Positions 53,530 through 63,884 of a stretch of 64,000 nucleotides of DNA are shown here, piece by piece. The notes under the pieces are model-generated. The model made no database searches and was not told where the DNA came from. It was given only the letters and a program-made list of their open reading frames with translations. Position numbers and translations under genes: made by a program. Each line of letters opens with the position of its first letter. Position 1 is the stretch's first letter. The DNA is from Bacillota bacterium (GTDB lineage: Bacteria; Bacillota; Clostridia; Clostridiales; Clostridiaceae): the NCBI GenBank assembly GCA_023424785.1, contig JAFADP010000005.1, positions 20,017 to 84,016 of the forward strand, in the 5' to 3' direction.

Positions 53530-56500
53530 TTATTTAATTTTATATATCATTTCTTCTCTAACTACATTACCATTTGAATCTTTTACATCTACATATAACT
53601 TATTTGTACCTACTATTGAAGGCACCCATACTGCCATATTAGATGTTGAATAATCTTGAATCTTTGTCCAATTTCCCTTTGAATCTTGTACTATAAACTT
53701 ATATTTTAGAGTTCCTGTCCCTGTTGCGTTAGCTAATAATACTATTGGTGTTCCAGTTGTTTGTGGTGATGCTTTATCTGTTATAAATCCAGTTATTACT
53801 GGCACACTTACTTTTTCTTTTACATTGCATACTAATTCTTTTCTTGTTACATTTCCACTTGAATCTCTTACATCTACATATAATTTATTTGTTCCTGCTA
53901 CCGAAGGTATCCATACTGCCATATTAGATGTTGAATAATCTTGAATCTTTGTCCAATTTCCCTTTGAGTCTTGTACTATAAATTTGTATTGTAACGCTCC
54001 ACTTCCTGTTGCATTAGCTAATAATACTACTGGTGTTCCAATTGTTTGTGATTCATTATCTACTTTGAAACTATTAACTACTGGTGCACTTACTTTTTCT
54101 GAAACTTTATATGACATTTCTTTTCTTACTACATTTCCATTTGAATCTTTTACATCTACATATAATGTTTTTTCTCCAGTTGCTCCTGTTTTCCATACTG
54201 CTGTATTAGATGTTGAGTAATCCTTAATGATATACCAATTTCCTTTTGAATCCTTAATTAAGAATTTATATTGTAATGTTCCACTTCCTGTTGCTTTTGC
54301 TGTTAATGTAACATTTGTTCCTGTTACTTGTGGTGATACCTTATCAGCAGTAAAGCTACTTATTGTTGGCGGATTAACCTTATCTAAAACCTCATATGAT
54401 ATTGACTCTCTAGTTACAAGACCATTTGAATCTTTTACATCTACATATAATGTTTTTGTTCCTGTTGCTCCTGTTTTCCATGAATAAGTATTTATTGAGG
54501 AATAATCTTTTAATACATACCAATTTCCTTTTGAATCCTTAACTAAGAATTTATATTGTAATGTTCCTTCACCTGTTGCATTAACAGTAAGCTTAACTGT
54601 TGTTCCACTTACTTGTGGTGATGCTTTATCTGTTGTAAAGCTATTAACTACTGGCGGATTTTTTTCATCTTCTTCATAAATATAAGTTACAGTAATATCT
54701 GAACGTATATAAGTTCCACGTGCATTTGATGGTGTTGTTTTTAAAGTATAACCTGATATTGTCTTTGGTGTTGTTGAATATGAACTTCCAACCTTTCCAC
54801 TTAATGTTGAAGATGTTGCTATTGTATTACCTTTTGTATCAACATAATTTACTATTACTTTTCCTGTTATATTATCTGGATCTGAACCTAATACAGTACC
54901 ATTTTTAACCCAAACTTCACCTTCTGCAATATATCCACCACTACCAACTCCTGATGGTTCTTGAGAACCTGCATTATTTGTAAATATTATTTGTGCAGCT
55001 TCGGTTTCTGGAACTTCTAAACTCCACCAACCATTTCCATCATTATTCATTGCTTTTCCTGGCCATGCCCCAGTAAATAGTTTTGCTGTACCTGATGATT
55101 CATCATATGCATATAAGTATACATTTGACCAGTTATTTGCGTTGTAGTAGTTAACTGTTAAACATTTAACTTCTTTTTCTACATAGTAGTAAACTACTTC
55201 TATGTTTCCACTTGTATAAGTTCCATTTGCATTTGATGGTGTTTCTAATAAATCATATCCTTTTATAGTTTTAGCTGTTGTACTATAACTTGTACCTTGT
55301 TTTCCACTCTTTGTTTCTGATGTTGCAATTTCTGTATTTGTTGCTTTATCAATATACTTAATTGTTACTGTTCCTCTTGGAGTAGTATCTTTTTTATAAG
55401 TATAAGTTACTGTTATTGTTCCATCTATAAACCTTCCTGAAGCATTTGATGGAGTTGAAACTAAGTTATATTCATCGCTACTCATTGCAGATGTAGTATA
55501 ACTTGTACCTTCTTTTCCTGTCTTAGTTTCAGTTTTTATTAAATTTCCACTTTCATCAACGTGATTAATAACAACTGTTCCTGTTTTACCTATTACAGTA
55601 TTATCAAAACTATTCTTTTCTACTAAAATCATAGAAGAACGACCTGATACTTGAACTGAGCCACTTGCAGTTCCAAGAGATTGAACTCCTGCTTTATCAT
55701 CTTTAGCTACAATTACCCAGTTTCCAGAAGGTAAATTTATAGTTGAAGAATTTGGAGATACATTAAATAAACAAACTACCTTACTCCATTCTCCAGATAC
55801 ATTGTTAGTTAAACTATATGCAATTTGTTGAGACCCTGGAGTAGTTAACCATTGAATTCTGTTTCCAGCAGATGTAGTTGGATCTCTAAATGCCGAAAAG
55901 TTCTTTCTTATTTCTATTAATCCCTTATAATAACTAACTAAATCACTATAGTTTTTTGCTCTTGACCAATCAAGCTTATTTATTGAAGCACTTGATTGAT
56001 AACTATTATGATCTCCATACTTAGTTCTTGCAAATTCTTCTCCAGCTTGGAAGAATGAAGCTCCTTGTGATGTTAAAACTAATGATGCAGCTACTCTATT
56101 CATTGCTACAACATCATCATATCTTTGTCCATTTTGACTTTTACTAGTAGACATACATAAAATATCATATAATGCATGATTATCATGACAAGATGTATAT
56201 GTTATAACTTGAGATGGTTGCTTAGACCAAATATTATTATTAATATTGCCGTAATCTCCACACTGAGCTTTTATACCTGCTATTACTTCTGTCTGTCTTG
56301 CTCCATTACCAGTAACCCAACCTGCGTTACTTAATTTTCCGTCCCATGTATTACCCTTTATAGCATCCCTAGCATTGTCACTAAATACAGCTATATTATT
56401 ATCTAATGATTTAACATTACTCTTGTTTGCATATCCTGGTATATTATTTTTTGATCCATCACCACACCAAGGTTCTCCCCAAATTTTTATACTTGGGTCT

Positions 56501-57660
56501 ATCTTATTTAATGCTGCTCTTATTTCATTCATTGTTTGAATATCATGTATTCCCATAAGGTCAAATCTAAATCCATCTAAGTGATATTCAGTTGCCCAAT
56601 AAACAATAGAATCAATCATATACTTTCTATACATTGGCTTAGTACTATCTGTTGAATTACCACAACCAGACCAATCTGTAGATGTATAGTAATATCCTGG
56701 TACTGTTCTTTCTAATGGTGAATATTGTTGTTTTTGAAATTCATTTTGACTTCCACCTTGTCCAAATGGAGCATAAGTATGGTTATAAACAACATCCATT
56801 ACAACTCCAATTCCTGCATCATGAAGTGCTTTTACCATTTCTTTTAATTCTTTAACTCTTGAATTACCGTCATAAGGATTAGTTGAATATGAACCTTCTG
56901 GTACGTTATAGTTTTTAGGATCATATCCCCAATTAAATGTTTCACCACCTGAATTTCTTTCATCTACTGATGCATAATCATACATTGGTAGTATTTGAAC
57001 ATGAGTTACTCCTAATTCCTTTAGGTAATCTATACCAGTCTTTGTAACTCCATCTCCCATATAAGTTGTACCTTCTTCTGTAAATGCAAGAAACTTACCT
57101 CTATTTGCTTCGCTTATTCCAGAGTTTGAATCATAAGAGAAATCTTTAACATGTACCTCCCAAACTATTGCATCAGTTTGATTTGGAGAGTCAACTCTTT
57201 TATCATTTTCCCATCCTTCTGGGTCAGTACTATCTAAATCAATAACCATTGATCTATCTCCATTTATACCAGTAGTTCTACCATATACATCTGGAGTTTC
57301 TCTTCCATCTACTAAATAAGTATAATACGTATTCTTTAAATCCCCACTTATTGTTATAGACCAAACACCACTTCCTGAATAAGTCATATCTTTAGTTTCT
57401 ATTACTGATGCTCCAGCTTCAGCATCACTACCTGTTGTGTAACGCTTTATTTGTACTTTATTTGCTGTTGGTGCCCATACCTTAAATGTAGATTTTGTTG
57501 GAGTATAAGTACATCCTAAATCATTTCCATTATAAGTATCTGATGTTGAAGAAACTGCTGCTTTAGCATCAATACTACTTTGCTCTTGAATAGGCATATA
57601 AATCATAGTCGATGTTAAAGCAACTGTTAAAATAGTAGATAATATCTTTTTTAATCTCAA
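53530..57660 (-). CDS. pulA: Secreted type I pullulanase with accessory domains
   Basis: A 1376-residue glycoside hydrolase (GH13) that cuts alpha-1,6 bonds of pullulan, glycogen and starch limit dextrins. A signal peptide (1-35, ending near DAKAAVS) precedes an N-terminal CBM48-like domain (about 45-140). The catalytic barrel has FNWGYDP (near 238), nucleophile Asp in GFRFDLMG (near 365), Glu in WGEPWCG (near 395), and Asp in TSCHDNH (near 492). Two MucBP repeats (690-755, 758-826), a CBM26-like starch-binding domain (830-926), a third MucBP (930-996) and four ~90-residue repeats (1000-1376) follow. No LPXTG anchor ends it, so it is probably released or loosely wall-bound. TTG start 57660 follows GGGGGAGAGG. 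Confidence 0.94.
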   Translation of the reverse strand: MRLKKILSTILTVALTSTMIYMPIQEQSSIDAKAAVSSTSDTYNGNDLGCTYTPTKSTFKVWAPTANKVQIKRYTTGSDAEAGASVIETKDMTYSGSGVWSITISGDLKNTYYTYLVDGRETPDVYGRTTGINGDRSMVIDLDSTDPEGWENDKRVDSPNQTDAIVWEVHVKDFSYDSNSGISEANRGKFLAFTEEGTTYMGDGVTKTGIDYLKELGVTHVQILPMYDYASVDERNSGGETFNWGYDPKNYNVPEGSYSTNPYDGNSRVKELKEMVKALHDAGIGVVMDVVYNHTYAPFGQGGSQNEFQKQQYSPLERTVPGYYYTSTDWSGCGNSTDSTKPMYRKYMIDSIVYWATEYHLDGFRFDLMGIHDIQTMNEIRAALNKIDPSIKIWGEPWCGDGSKNNIPGYANKSNVKSLDNNIAVFSDNARDAIKGNTWDGKLSNAGWVTGNGARQTEVIAGIKAQCGDYGNINNNIWSKQPSQVITYTSCHDNHALYDILCMSTSKSQNGQRYDDVVAMNRVAASLVLTSQGASFFQAGEEFARTKYGDHNSYQSSASINKLDWSRAKNYSDLVSYYKGLIEIRKNFSAFRDPTTSAGNRIQWLTTPGSQQIAYSLTNNVSGEWSKVVCLFNVSPNSSTINLPSGNWVIVAKDDKAGVQSLGTASGSVQVSGRSSMILVEKNSFDNTVIGKTGTVVINHVDESGNLIKTETKTGKEGTSYTTSAMSSDEYNLVSTPSNASGRFIDGTITVTYTYKKDTTPRGTVTIKYIDKATNTEIATSETKSGKQGTSYSTTAKTIKGYDLLETPSNANGTYTSGNIEVVYYYVEKEVKCLTVNYYNANNWSNVYLYAYDESSGTAKLFTGAWPGKAMNNDGNGWWSLEVPETEAAQIIFTNNAGSQEPSGVGSGGYIAEGEVWVKNGTVLGSDPDNITGKVIVNYVDTKGNTIATSSTLSGKVGSSYSTTPKTISGYTLKTTPSNARGTYIRSDITVTYIYEEDEKNPPVVNSFTTDKASPQVSGTTVKLTVNATGEGTLQYKFLVKDSKGNWYVLKDYSSINTYSWKTGATGTKTLYVDVKDSNGLVTRESISYEVLDKVNPPTISSFTADKVSPQVTGTNVTLTAKATGSGTLQYKFLIKDSKGNWYIIKDYSTSNTAVWKTGATGEKTLYVDVKDSNGNVVRKEMSYKVSEKVSAPVVNSFKVDNESQTIGTPVVLLANATGSGALQYKFIVQDSKGNWTKIQDYSTSNMAVWIPSVAGTNKLYVDVRDSSGNVTRKELVCNVKEKVSVPVITGFITDKASPQTTGTPIVLLANATGTGTLKYKFIVQDSKGNWTKIQDYSTSNMAVWVPSIVGTNKLYVDVKDSNGNVVREEMIYKIK
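53536..54662 (-). repeat. Four tandem repeats encoding ~90-residue domains
   Basis: The last 1.1 kb of the pullulanase gene is four near-identical units of about 280 bases. Each has the pattern V-x-x-F-x-x-D-x..Q-x-x-G-T-x..N-A-T-G-x-G-T-L-x-Y-K-F and K-D-S-x-G-N-W, ending VDVKDSNG. These look like immunoglobulin-like or triple-tyrosine-type beta domains that bind carbohydrate or act as spacers. High identity between units points to recent duplication and makes copy number changes likely. Confidence 0.85.
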
Positions 57661-57680
57661 ATTCCTCTCCCCCTTAACAA

Positions 57681-57705
57681 TATATATGTAATCGTTACAT
57701 ATATA
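57681..57705. promoter_or_regulatory. LacI/CcpA-type operator on the pullulanase promoter
   Basis: A 25-base perfect inverted repeat centred on the C at 57693, with core TGTAATCGTTACA. It fits cre (WTGNAANCGNWNNCW) with one mismatch and also a generic LacI-family operator. It lies about 20 bases upstream of the TTG start and overlaps the predicted transcription start. The promoter reads TTGAAA (57730-57735), 16 bases, TATAAT (57708-57713) on the minus strand; a partial copy (ATATGTAATAACATAT) sits inside its spacer. Confidence 0.65.
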
Positions 57706-57812
57706 TAATTATATATGTTATTACATATTTTTCAATAATATTCAATAAAAATATTAAAACTTTACATTTATATGGGATATAAGGATATATTTAAAATTAG
57801 TTTTTTATTAAA

Positions 57813-57859
57813 ATAAAAAGAAGACTTTAAAAGACTACTAATCTTTTAAAATCTTCTTA
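57813..57859 (-). terminator. Terminator of carAB
   Basis: Minus-strand hairpin AAGAAGATTTTAAAAGA against TCTTTTAAAGTCTTCTT with T5, just past the carB stop. Confidence 0.9.
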
Positions 57860-57870
57860 CTAAAAGTTTA

Positions 57871-60800
57871 TTAAATTTCTGATATATTATATACTTCTAA
57901 TTCTTTATTATCTTCTAATCCATCACACTTTACATCTACTATTGCTCTAAATGTATCTAGTGCTGTTATAACTCCTATATTTCTTTCTACAGCAGCTCTT
58001 CTCATTAAGAATCCATCTGTAGTTGAATCATTTGCTTTTGTTGGAGTATTTACAATTAAATCTACTTCTTTATTCTTTATAACATCTATTATATTAGGAT
58101 GATCTTCTTTTAGTCTTCTAACTACTTTAGCATCTACTCCACCATCTCTTAGAAGTTCACATGTACCTTCTGTTGCAATAAACTTATATCCCATATTAGC
58201 AAGTCTTTTAGCCATTGGAAGGAATTCAGCTTTATCATGTTTATTGATTGTTGCTAATATTTTACCCTTTCCTGGGAACATTCCAGCTGCTACAAATCCT
58301 TTGTATAGAGCTTCATTAATAGTTTTTCCTACACCAAGAACTTCTCCTGTTGATCTCATTTCTGGTCCTAGACAAACTTCAACGTTTGGTAACTTTTGAG
58401 TTGAGAATACTGGAACTTTTACTGCTACTAACTCAGGTTCTTTGTATATATCAACACCATATCCTAAATCCTTAAGCTTGCTTCCAAGCATTACTTTAGT
58501 AGCTAAATCTACTATTGGTACTCCACTTACCTTACTTATATAAGGAACTGTTCTTGAAGCTCTTGGATTAACTTCTATTACATAAAGTCTTCCTTCATAT
58601 TCAATAAACTGAATATTTATCATTCCCTTTATACCAATTTCAAGGGCAAGTTTCTTAGTATATTCTAATACATCAGCTTTTATCTTATCTGATATATTTT
58701 GACTTGGATACATAGTAACACTATCTCCAGAGTGAACTCCTGCTCTTTCTAAGTGTTCCATTATTCCTGGAATTAAAACATCTTCTCCATCTGAAATAGC
58801 ATCTACTTCTATTTCTCTACCCATTAAATACTTATCTATTAGTATAGGATTTTTCTTATCCTTTGCAAATGCGTTTTCTAAGTAGTAAATTAACTCTTCT
58901 TCATCATGAGTTATTTCCATACCTTGACCACCAATTACATATGAAGGTCTAACAAGTACAGGGAATCCTAAAGCTCTTGCTTCTGCTAATCCTTCTTCTA
59001 CAGACCAGATACCTTTACCCTTAGGTCTAGATATTCCTAACTTTTCTAATAATTCATCAAACTTTTCTCTATCTTCAGCCATATCAATTTGATCTGCTGT
59101 TGTTCCTAAAGTTGGTATATTCTTTTCTTTTAAGAAGTTTGCAAGTTTAATAGCTGTTTGACCACCAAATTGAAGTATTACTCCATCTGGATTTTCTTTT
59201 TCTATTATGCTTAATACATCTTCTTCAGTAAGTGGTTCAAAGTATAACTTATCTGAAATATTAAAGTCTGTACTTACTGTTTCTGGATTATTATTTATAA
59301 TTATAGTTTCTATTCCTAATCTCTTTAATGCTAATACACAGTGTACTGAAGCATAGTCAAACTCTATACCTTGACCTATTCTTATAGGACCTGATCCTAA
59401 AACTACAACCTTCTTCTTATCAGTAGTAACTTTTACTTCATCATATTGTTCATATGTTGAATAATAGTATGGTGATAATGCTTCAAATTCTCCACCACAA
59501 GTATCAACCATCTTATATGAAGGTTTTATATTCCATATGTCTCTTAATCTATTTATATCTTCTGGAGAAACCTTTAACATATCTGCTATAGCCTTATCAG
59601 AGAATCCCTTTCTCTTTAAGTTATATAGCCACTCTTTATCTAAATCTTCTATCTTACTTAATTTTAATCTTTGTTCTTCTTCAACTATCCATTTGAACTT
59701 TTCTATGAAGAAAGTATCTATACCAGTAATCTTAGCTACCTTATCTACTCTATAGTCTCTTCTTAACATTTCTGCAAGAGCAAATAATCTTTCATCATCT
59801 GGTCTCATAACTCTTTCTTTTAATTCTTGCATGCTTAATTCTTTAAATTTCTTATGATCTAAAGAATACTTACCTATTTCTAAGCTTCTTATACCTTTAA
59901 GTAAAGCTGCTTCTAAGTTAGCTCCTATAGCCATTACTTCTCCAGTAGCCATCATCTTAGTTCCAAGTTCTCTATCTGCTCCAAAGAACTTGTCAAATGG
60001 CCACTTTGGAATTTTACAAACTACATAATCTAATGTTGGTTCGAAGCATGCATATGTTTTTTGAGTAACTGCATTCTTTATTTCATCTAATCCGTAACCT
60101 AATGCTATCTTAGCTGCAAGCTTAGCTATTGGATATCCAGTTGCCTTTGAAGCTAGTGCTGAAGATCTTGAAACTCTAGGATTTATTTCTATAACTGCAT
60201 ATTCAAATGAATTTGGATTTAAAGCAAATTGTACGTTACATCCACCTTCAATACCTACTGCATTTATTATGTTTATTGATGCAGTTCTAAGCATTTGATA
60301 TTCTTTGTCTGATAATGTTTGAGATGGTGCTACTACTATACTATCTCCAGTATGTATTCCTACTGGGTCAATGTTTTCCATATTACAAACTGTTATACAG
60401 TTTCCATATGAATCTCTCATTACTTCGTATTCAACTTCTTTCCATCCCTTAACAGACTTTTCAAGAAGAACTTGCCCTATAGTACTTAATTGTAATCCTG
60501 ACTCAAGAATAGTTCTTAATTCTTGTTCATCATTAGCTATACCACCACCAGTTCCTCCTAGTGTATAAGCTGGTCTTACTATAACTGGATAGCCTATCTT
60601 ATTTGCATATGCAACTCCAGCTTCTAATTCTGTTATAATTTCAGATTGTATAACAGGTTCATTTATTCTATTCATCATATCTCTGAATAGCTCTCTATCT
60701 TCTCCTTCCTTGATAGATGCTATTGATGTACCTATAACTTTAACATTATACTTATCTAATATTCCATTATCATGTAAGTCAACTGTAATGTTAAGACCTG

Positions 60801-61080
60801 TTTGACCACCCATTCCTGCAATTATACTATCTGGTCTTTCTTTAGCTATTACCTTTTCTACAAATTCTAAAGTTAGTGGTTCTATGTAAATTTTATCTGC
60901 TATTTCTTTATCAGTCATTATTGTAGCTGGGTTAGAGTTTACTAATACAACTTCAATTCCTTCTTCTTTAAGTGCTTGACATGCTTGAGTTCCTGAATAA
61001 TCAAACTCAGCTGCTTGCCCTATTACTATTGGACCTGATCCTATAACTAAAACTTTCTTAATATCTTTTCTTAATGGCAT
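57871..61080 (-). CDS. carB: Carbamoyl-phosphate synthase, large subunit
   Basis: Makes carbamoyl phosphate from bicarbonate, ammonia (from CarA) and two ATP, for pyrimidines and arginine. The 1069 residues comprise two homologous ATP-grasp halves: the first starts [20 protein letters not shown] (residue 12), with [11 protein letters not shown] near 170, and the second [19 protein letters not shown] near 560, with [12 protein letters not shown] near 716. The last ~130 residues are the MGS-like allosteric domain ([18 protein letters not shown]). It starts 12 bases after carA, both under a PyrR-type attenuator, which points to the pyrimidine pathway. Confidence 0.97.
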   Translation of the reverse strand: MPLRKDIKKVLVIGSGPIVIGQAAEFDYSGTQACQALKEEGIEVVLVNSNPATIMTDKEIADKIYIEPLTLEFVEKVIAKERPDSIIAGMGGQTGLNITVDLHDNGILDKYNVKVIGTSIASIKEGEDRELFRDMMNRINEPVIQSEIITELEAGVAYANKIGYPVIVRPAYTLGGTGGGIANDEQELRTILESGLQLSTIGQVLLEKSVKGWKEVEYEVMRDSYGNCITVCNMENIDPVGIHTGDSIVVAPSQTLSDKEYQMLRTASINIINAVGIEGGCNVQFALNPNSFEYAVIEINPRVSRSSALASKATGYPIAKLAAKIALGYGLDEIKNAVTQKTYACFEPTLDYVVCKIPKWPFDKFFGADRELGTKMMATGEVMAIGANLEAALLKGIRSLEIGKYSLDHKKFKELSMQELKERVMRPDDERLFALAEMLRRDYRVDKVAKITGIDTFFIEKFKWIVEEEQRLKLSKIEDLDKEWLYNLKRKGFSDKAIADMLKVSPEDINRLRDIWNIKPSYKMVDTCGGEFEALSPYYYSTYEQYDEVKVTTDKKKVVVLGSGPIRIGQGIEFDYASVHCVLALKRLGIETIIINNNPETVSTDFNISDKLYFEPLTEEDVLSIIEKENPDGVILQFGGQTAIKLANFLKEKNIPTLGTTADQIDMAEDREKFDELLEKLGISRPKGKGIWSVEEGLAEARALGFPVLVRPSYVIGGQGMEITHDEEELIYYLENAFAKDKKNPILIDKYLMGREIEVDAISDGEDVLIPGIMEHLERAGVHSGDSVTMYPSQNISDKIKADVLEYTKKLALEIGIKGMINIQFIEYEGRLYVIEVNPRASRTVPYISKVSGVPIVDLATKVMLGSKLKDLGYGVDIYKEPELVAVKVPVFSTQKLPNVEVCLGPEMRSTGEVLGVGKTINEALYKGFVAAGMFPGKGKILATINKHDKAEFLPMAKRLANMGYKFIATEGTCELLRDGGVDAKVVRRLKEDHPNIIDVIKNKEVDLIVNTPTKANDSTTDGFLMRRAAVERNIGVITALDTFRAIVDVKCDGLEDNKELEVYNISEI

Positions 61081-61092
61081 ATTTCTTACCTC

Positions 61093-62142
61093 CTATAGTG
61101 CATATTCCATAAATTTGTCAAATATATATTCGCTATCCTTTGGTCCAGCTGAAGCTTCTGGATGGAATTGAACTGAGAATATTGGTAATGTCTTATGCTT
61201 CATTCCTTCTATAGTTCCGTCATTTATATTTATGTGTGTTGCTACAACATCTTCAGGTAATGTTTCTGTAACATATCCGTGATTTTGAGAAGTTATTGTA
61301 ACTTTATTTGTTTCTAAATCCTTAACTGGGTGGTTACATCCTCTATGTCCGAACTTTAATTTTGTTGTAGTTCCACCTAATGCTAATGTTAATAATTGAT
61401 GTCCTAAACATATTCCTGTTATTGGCTTAACACCTATTAACTTTTTAATATTTTCTATTGCTTCTGGAACATCTTCTGGATCTCCAGGACCATTTGATAA
61501 GAAAATTAAGTCTGGATTTATTGCTAATATATCTTCTGCCTTTGCATCAGCTGGGAAAACTGTTAGCTTACATCCTCTCTTTTGGAAACATCTTAGAATG
61601 TTAGTTTTTATACCAAAATCCATTACTGCTATATTTTTTCCCTCACCATCTATAGTATAAACGTCTTTTGTTGTAACATTCTTTACTGCTTCTTTATTTG
61701 AATAATCAGCTATTCTTTCATTTATATCTTGTTGGTCTATTTCATCAACAACTATGATTCCTCTCATAGTTCCATTATTTCTTAATATCTTAGTTAACGC
61801 TCTTGTGTCTATTCCTTCAAGTCCAACAATTTTATTTTGCTTTAAGTAGTCTTCTAAATCTAATTCGCATCTAAAGTTACTTGGAAGATTACACTTTTCT
61901 CTTACTATGAATCCTTTAACCTTTGGAGAATCTGATTCTACGTCTTCTAAGTTAATCCCATAGTTCCCTATTAGGGGATATGTCATAGTTACTATTTGAC
62001 CATAATAAGAAGGATCTGTTAAAACTTCTTGATAACCTGTCATTCCAGTTGTAAATACTACTTCACCAACACTATCTTTTAGGTATCCAAATGCATTTCC
62101 TTCAAATACCATTCCATTTTCTAAAATTAGCTTTGCATTCAT
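61093..62142 (-). CDS. carA: Carbamoyl-phosphate synthase, small (glutaminase) subunit
   Basis: A 349-residue class I glutamine amidotransferase subunit that supplies ammonia to CarB. The N-terminal CarA-specific domain (1-165, with GEVVFTTGMTGYQEVLTDPSY) precedes the glutaminase domain, with nucleophile Cys in GICLGHQLL near 243 and the His-x-Glu pair in SVQFHPEAS near 328. The start (ATGAATGC) follows AGGAGGG. It is the first gene of carAB. Confidence 0.97.
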   Translation of the reverse strand: MNAKLILENGMVFEGNAFGYLKDSVGEVVFTTGMTGYQEVLTDPSYYGQIVTMTYPLIGNYGINLEDVESDSPKVKGFIVREKCNLPSNFRCELDLEDYLKQNKIVGLEGIDTRALTKILRNNGTMRGIIVVDEIDQQDINERIADYSNKEAVKNVTTKDVYTIDGEGKNIAVMDFGIKTNILRCFQKRGCKLTVFPADAKAEDILAINPDLIFLSNGPGDPEDVPEAIENIKKLIGVKPITGICLGHQLLTLALGGTTTKLKFGHRGCNHPVKDLETNKVTITSQNHGYVTETLPEDVVATHININDGTIEGMKHKTLPIFSVQFHPEASAGPKDSEYIFDKFMEYAL

Positions 62143-62211
62143 GCCTAGCCCTCCTTATTTTATGTTAAAGTAAAGTACACTTTAGAGTTCATCTTTTCTA
62201 AAAATTCCTAT

Positions 62212-62362
62212 AAAAAAAGGATAATAAAGCGACTTATATTAAAGGGTCCCTTCACTATCCTTATGTATTCCATAATTGTTATTTCAAACTCTATTTAATA
62301 AAGCTATGTATTTATATTCTCTTAACATAGTTACAGACTCCTTTTTGGCCTCACAGGACCAA
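62212..62362 (-). promoter_or_regulatory. PyrR-type attenuator leader of carAB
   Basis: On the minus strand, GGTCCTGTGAGGCCAAAAAG (ending near 62343) matches the PyrR-binding loop (ATCCnGnGAGGCY..AGG). About 90 bases later a terminator follows: stem AAGGATA (62256-62262) against TATCCTT (62217-62223) with a T run. Its loop contains GGGACC, able to pair with GGTCC of the PyrR site as an antiterminator. Inference: UMP-bound PyrR holds the anti-antiterminator and stops carAB. This fills the gap 62143-62550 with the divergent promoter region. Confidence 0.85.
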
Positions 62363-62550
62363 TTTAAAGTGTATCTTTTACTCTCTATATAATTTTATCT
62401 TATTTATTATTTTAGTTTATTGCACTTTTACTGTCAAGAAAAATAACTTGAATTTTACCAAGTTAACATTTTACATTATTGAATTAATTAAGTACATTAG
62501 ACTATACTATTGTTATATATGATTTTTATTAACAAAAAGGAGAAACTTAT

Positions 62551-63279
62551 ATGAAATACTTATCTGATTTACATACTCACACCATAGTTAGTGGTCATGC
62601 TTATACAACACTTCTAGAAAACATAAATTTCTGTGCTGAAAATGGAATAAAAATATTAGGTACATCGGAACATTGTTCAGCAATGCCTAATGCCCCTCAT
62701 AGATGGTATTTTGCTAACATGAAAGTTATTCCTAGAGTTATTAACGGTGTTACTCTATTAAAAGGCTGTGAAGCAAACATTCTTAATACTGAAGGTGATA
62801 TAGATATTAGTGAATCAGATGCAAAATATCTTGATTATATGATTGCTTCTTTTCATCAACCTATATTTTCTCCAAGCTCTAAAGAAAATAATACAAATGC
62901 AATTTTAAATTGCATTAATAAAAATAATAAAGTAGAGATTTTAGGACACTTAGGTAACCCTATTTATGATCTTGATTATGAAGCTATAGTAAAGGAAGTA
63001 AAAGATAAAGATTTAATGATCGAAATAAATAATAGCTCTATTCTTGGAAAATCTAGAGCTGGAAGTGATATAAATTGCAAAAAAGTTGCAAAACTTTGTA
63101 AAGAATACGGCGCTAAAATAATTCTTACCTCAGATTCTCATATTTGCTTTACTATTGGTCAATTTCAAGAATCAATAGACTTACTTAATTCTATTGATTT
63201 TCCTGAAGAATTAATTATGAATAATCCTGAAAAATTAATACCACATTTAAAAAATAAAGGTCGTCTATTAGATTTATAA
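62551..63279 (+). CDS. PHP-domain phosphatase (YcdX-like)
   Basis: A 242-residue PHP protein. The metal-binding residues are visible: DLHTHTIVSGHAYTT (residues 6-20), TSEHCSAMP (38-46), GCEANIL near 72, ASFHQPIF near 99, GHLGNP near 136 and SDSHICF near 203. These match YcdX-type PHP phosphatases, a three-metal TIM-barrel enzyme acting on phosphoesters; the substrate is unknown. It starts behind AAAGGAG and diverges from carA. Confidence 0.93.
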   Translation: MKYLSDLHTHTIVSGHAYTTLLENINFCAENGIKILGTSEHCSAMPNAPHRWYFANMKVIPRVINGVTLLKGCEANILNTEGDIDISESDAKYLDYMIASFHQPIFSPSSKENNTNAILNCINKNNKVEILGHLGNPIYDLDYEAIVKEVKDKDLMIEINNSSILGKSRAGSDINCKKVAKLCKEYGAKIILTSDSHICFTIGQFQESIDLLNSIDFPEELIMNNPEKLIPHLKNKGRLLDL

Positions 63280-63325
63280 AAGTAATCACCTTGAGTTTTT
63301 TATAGCTCAAGGTGATTACTTTTAT
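63278..63325. terminator. Bidirectional terminator
   Basis: Perfect 18-bp stem AAAAGTAATCACCTTGAG/CTCAAGGTGATTACTTTT between convergent genes. Confidence 0.93.
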
Positions 63326-63828
63326 CTATAATATAAATGCTTATTAGTAAATATTAAGTCAATAGTTAAGTATACACATAATATAACTGTTATTATTATA
63401 AAAACTGTACTTTTTCTAAAGAATAACTTATCTATTATTGGTTGAATCACAAACAAAGTAAATGTAGTTAGTATGCCCCAATAAATTGAGAACTTTAAAC
63501 ATATGATTCCTTTAAAATTAAGCTTATTCTTACTATAATCCCAATACTTTTTTTTGAATCTTTTTATCATTATTTCTCCACTTATATATTCTATGATTGT
63601 TGGAACAATAAAGAATAGTATTAATAATACTACTCCATTAATATGTACTATGTTTTTTAAAAATACTAATATACTCATAGCAAAACCATACATAGGCTTA
63701 AATGGACTATATAAGAACCCATCTTTTTTAAAACTTCCATTAATAACATAATAGTAAACATCTTCTAATATCCATCCTAAAAATGAATATAAAACAAATA
63801 TAAAGCATAAGTAGAAAAATGACATCAT
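63322..63828 (-). CDS. CmpB-like putative ABC transporter permease (PF06541 type)
   Basis: A 168-residue membrane protein. I choose ATG at 63828 (MMSFFYLCFIFVLYSFLGW) because GGGAG lies seven bases upstream; an upstream start at 63867 has none. About four to five hydrophobic helices are seen. The N-terminal LYSFLGWILEDVYYYVINGSF and YSPFKPMYGF blocks are hallmarks of the CmpB/'putative ABC-transporter type IV' family, whose function is not established. It has no adjoining ATPase gene. It starts about 56 bases after the upstream gene's stop. Confidence 0.8.
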   Translation of the reverse strand: MMSFFYLCFIFVLYSFLGWILEDVYYYVINGSFKKDGFLYSPFKPMYGFAMSILVFLKNIVHINGVVLLILFFIVPTIIEYISGEIMIKRFKKKYWDYSKNKLNFKGIICLKFSIYWGILTTFTLFVIQPIIDKLFFRKSTVFIIITVILCVYLTIDLIFTNKHLYYR

Positions 63829-63884
63829 GTTAATACTCCCTTCATCTTTTAGAGTTAGTATTAACATCTATCCACTAATTAATT

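Noticed and set aside
53536..54662. Evenly spaced near-identical DNA repeats suggesting a CRISPR-like array or a mobile repeat
   Set aside because: The units are about 280 bases, all in frame inside the pullulanase gene, and encode repeated protein domains. There are no short direct repeats with unique spacers.
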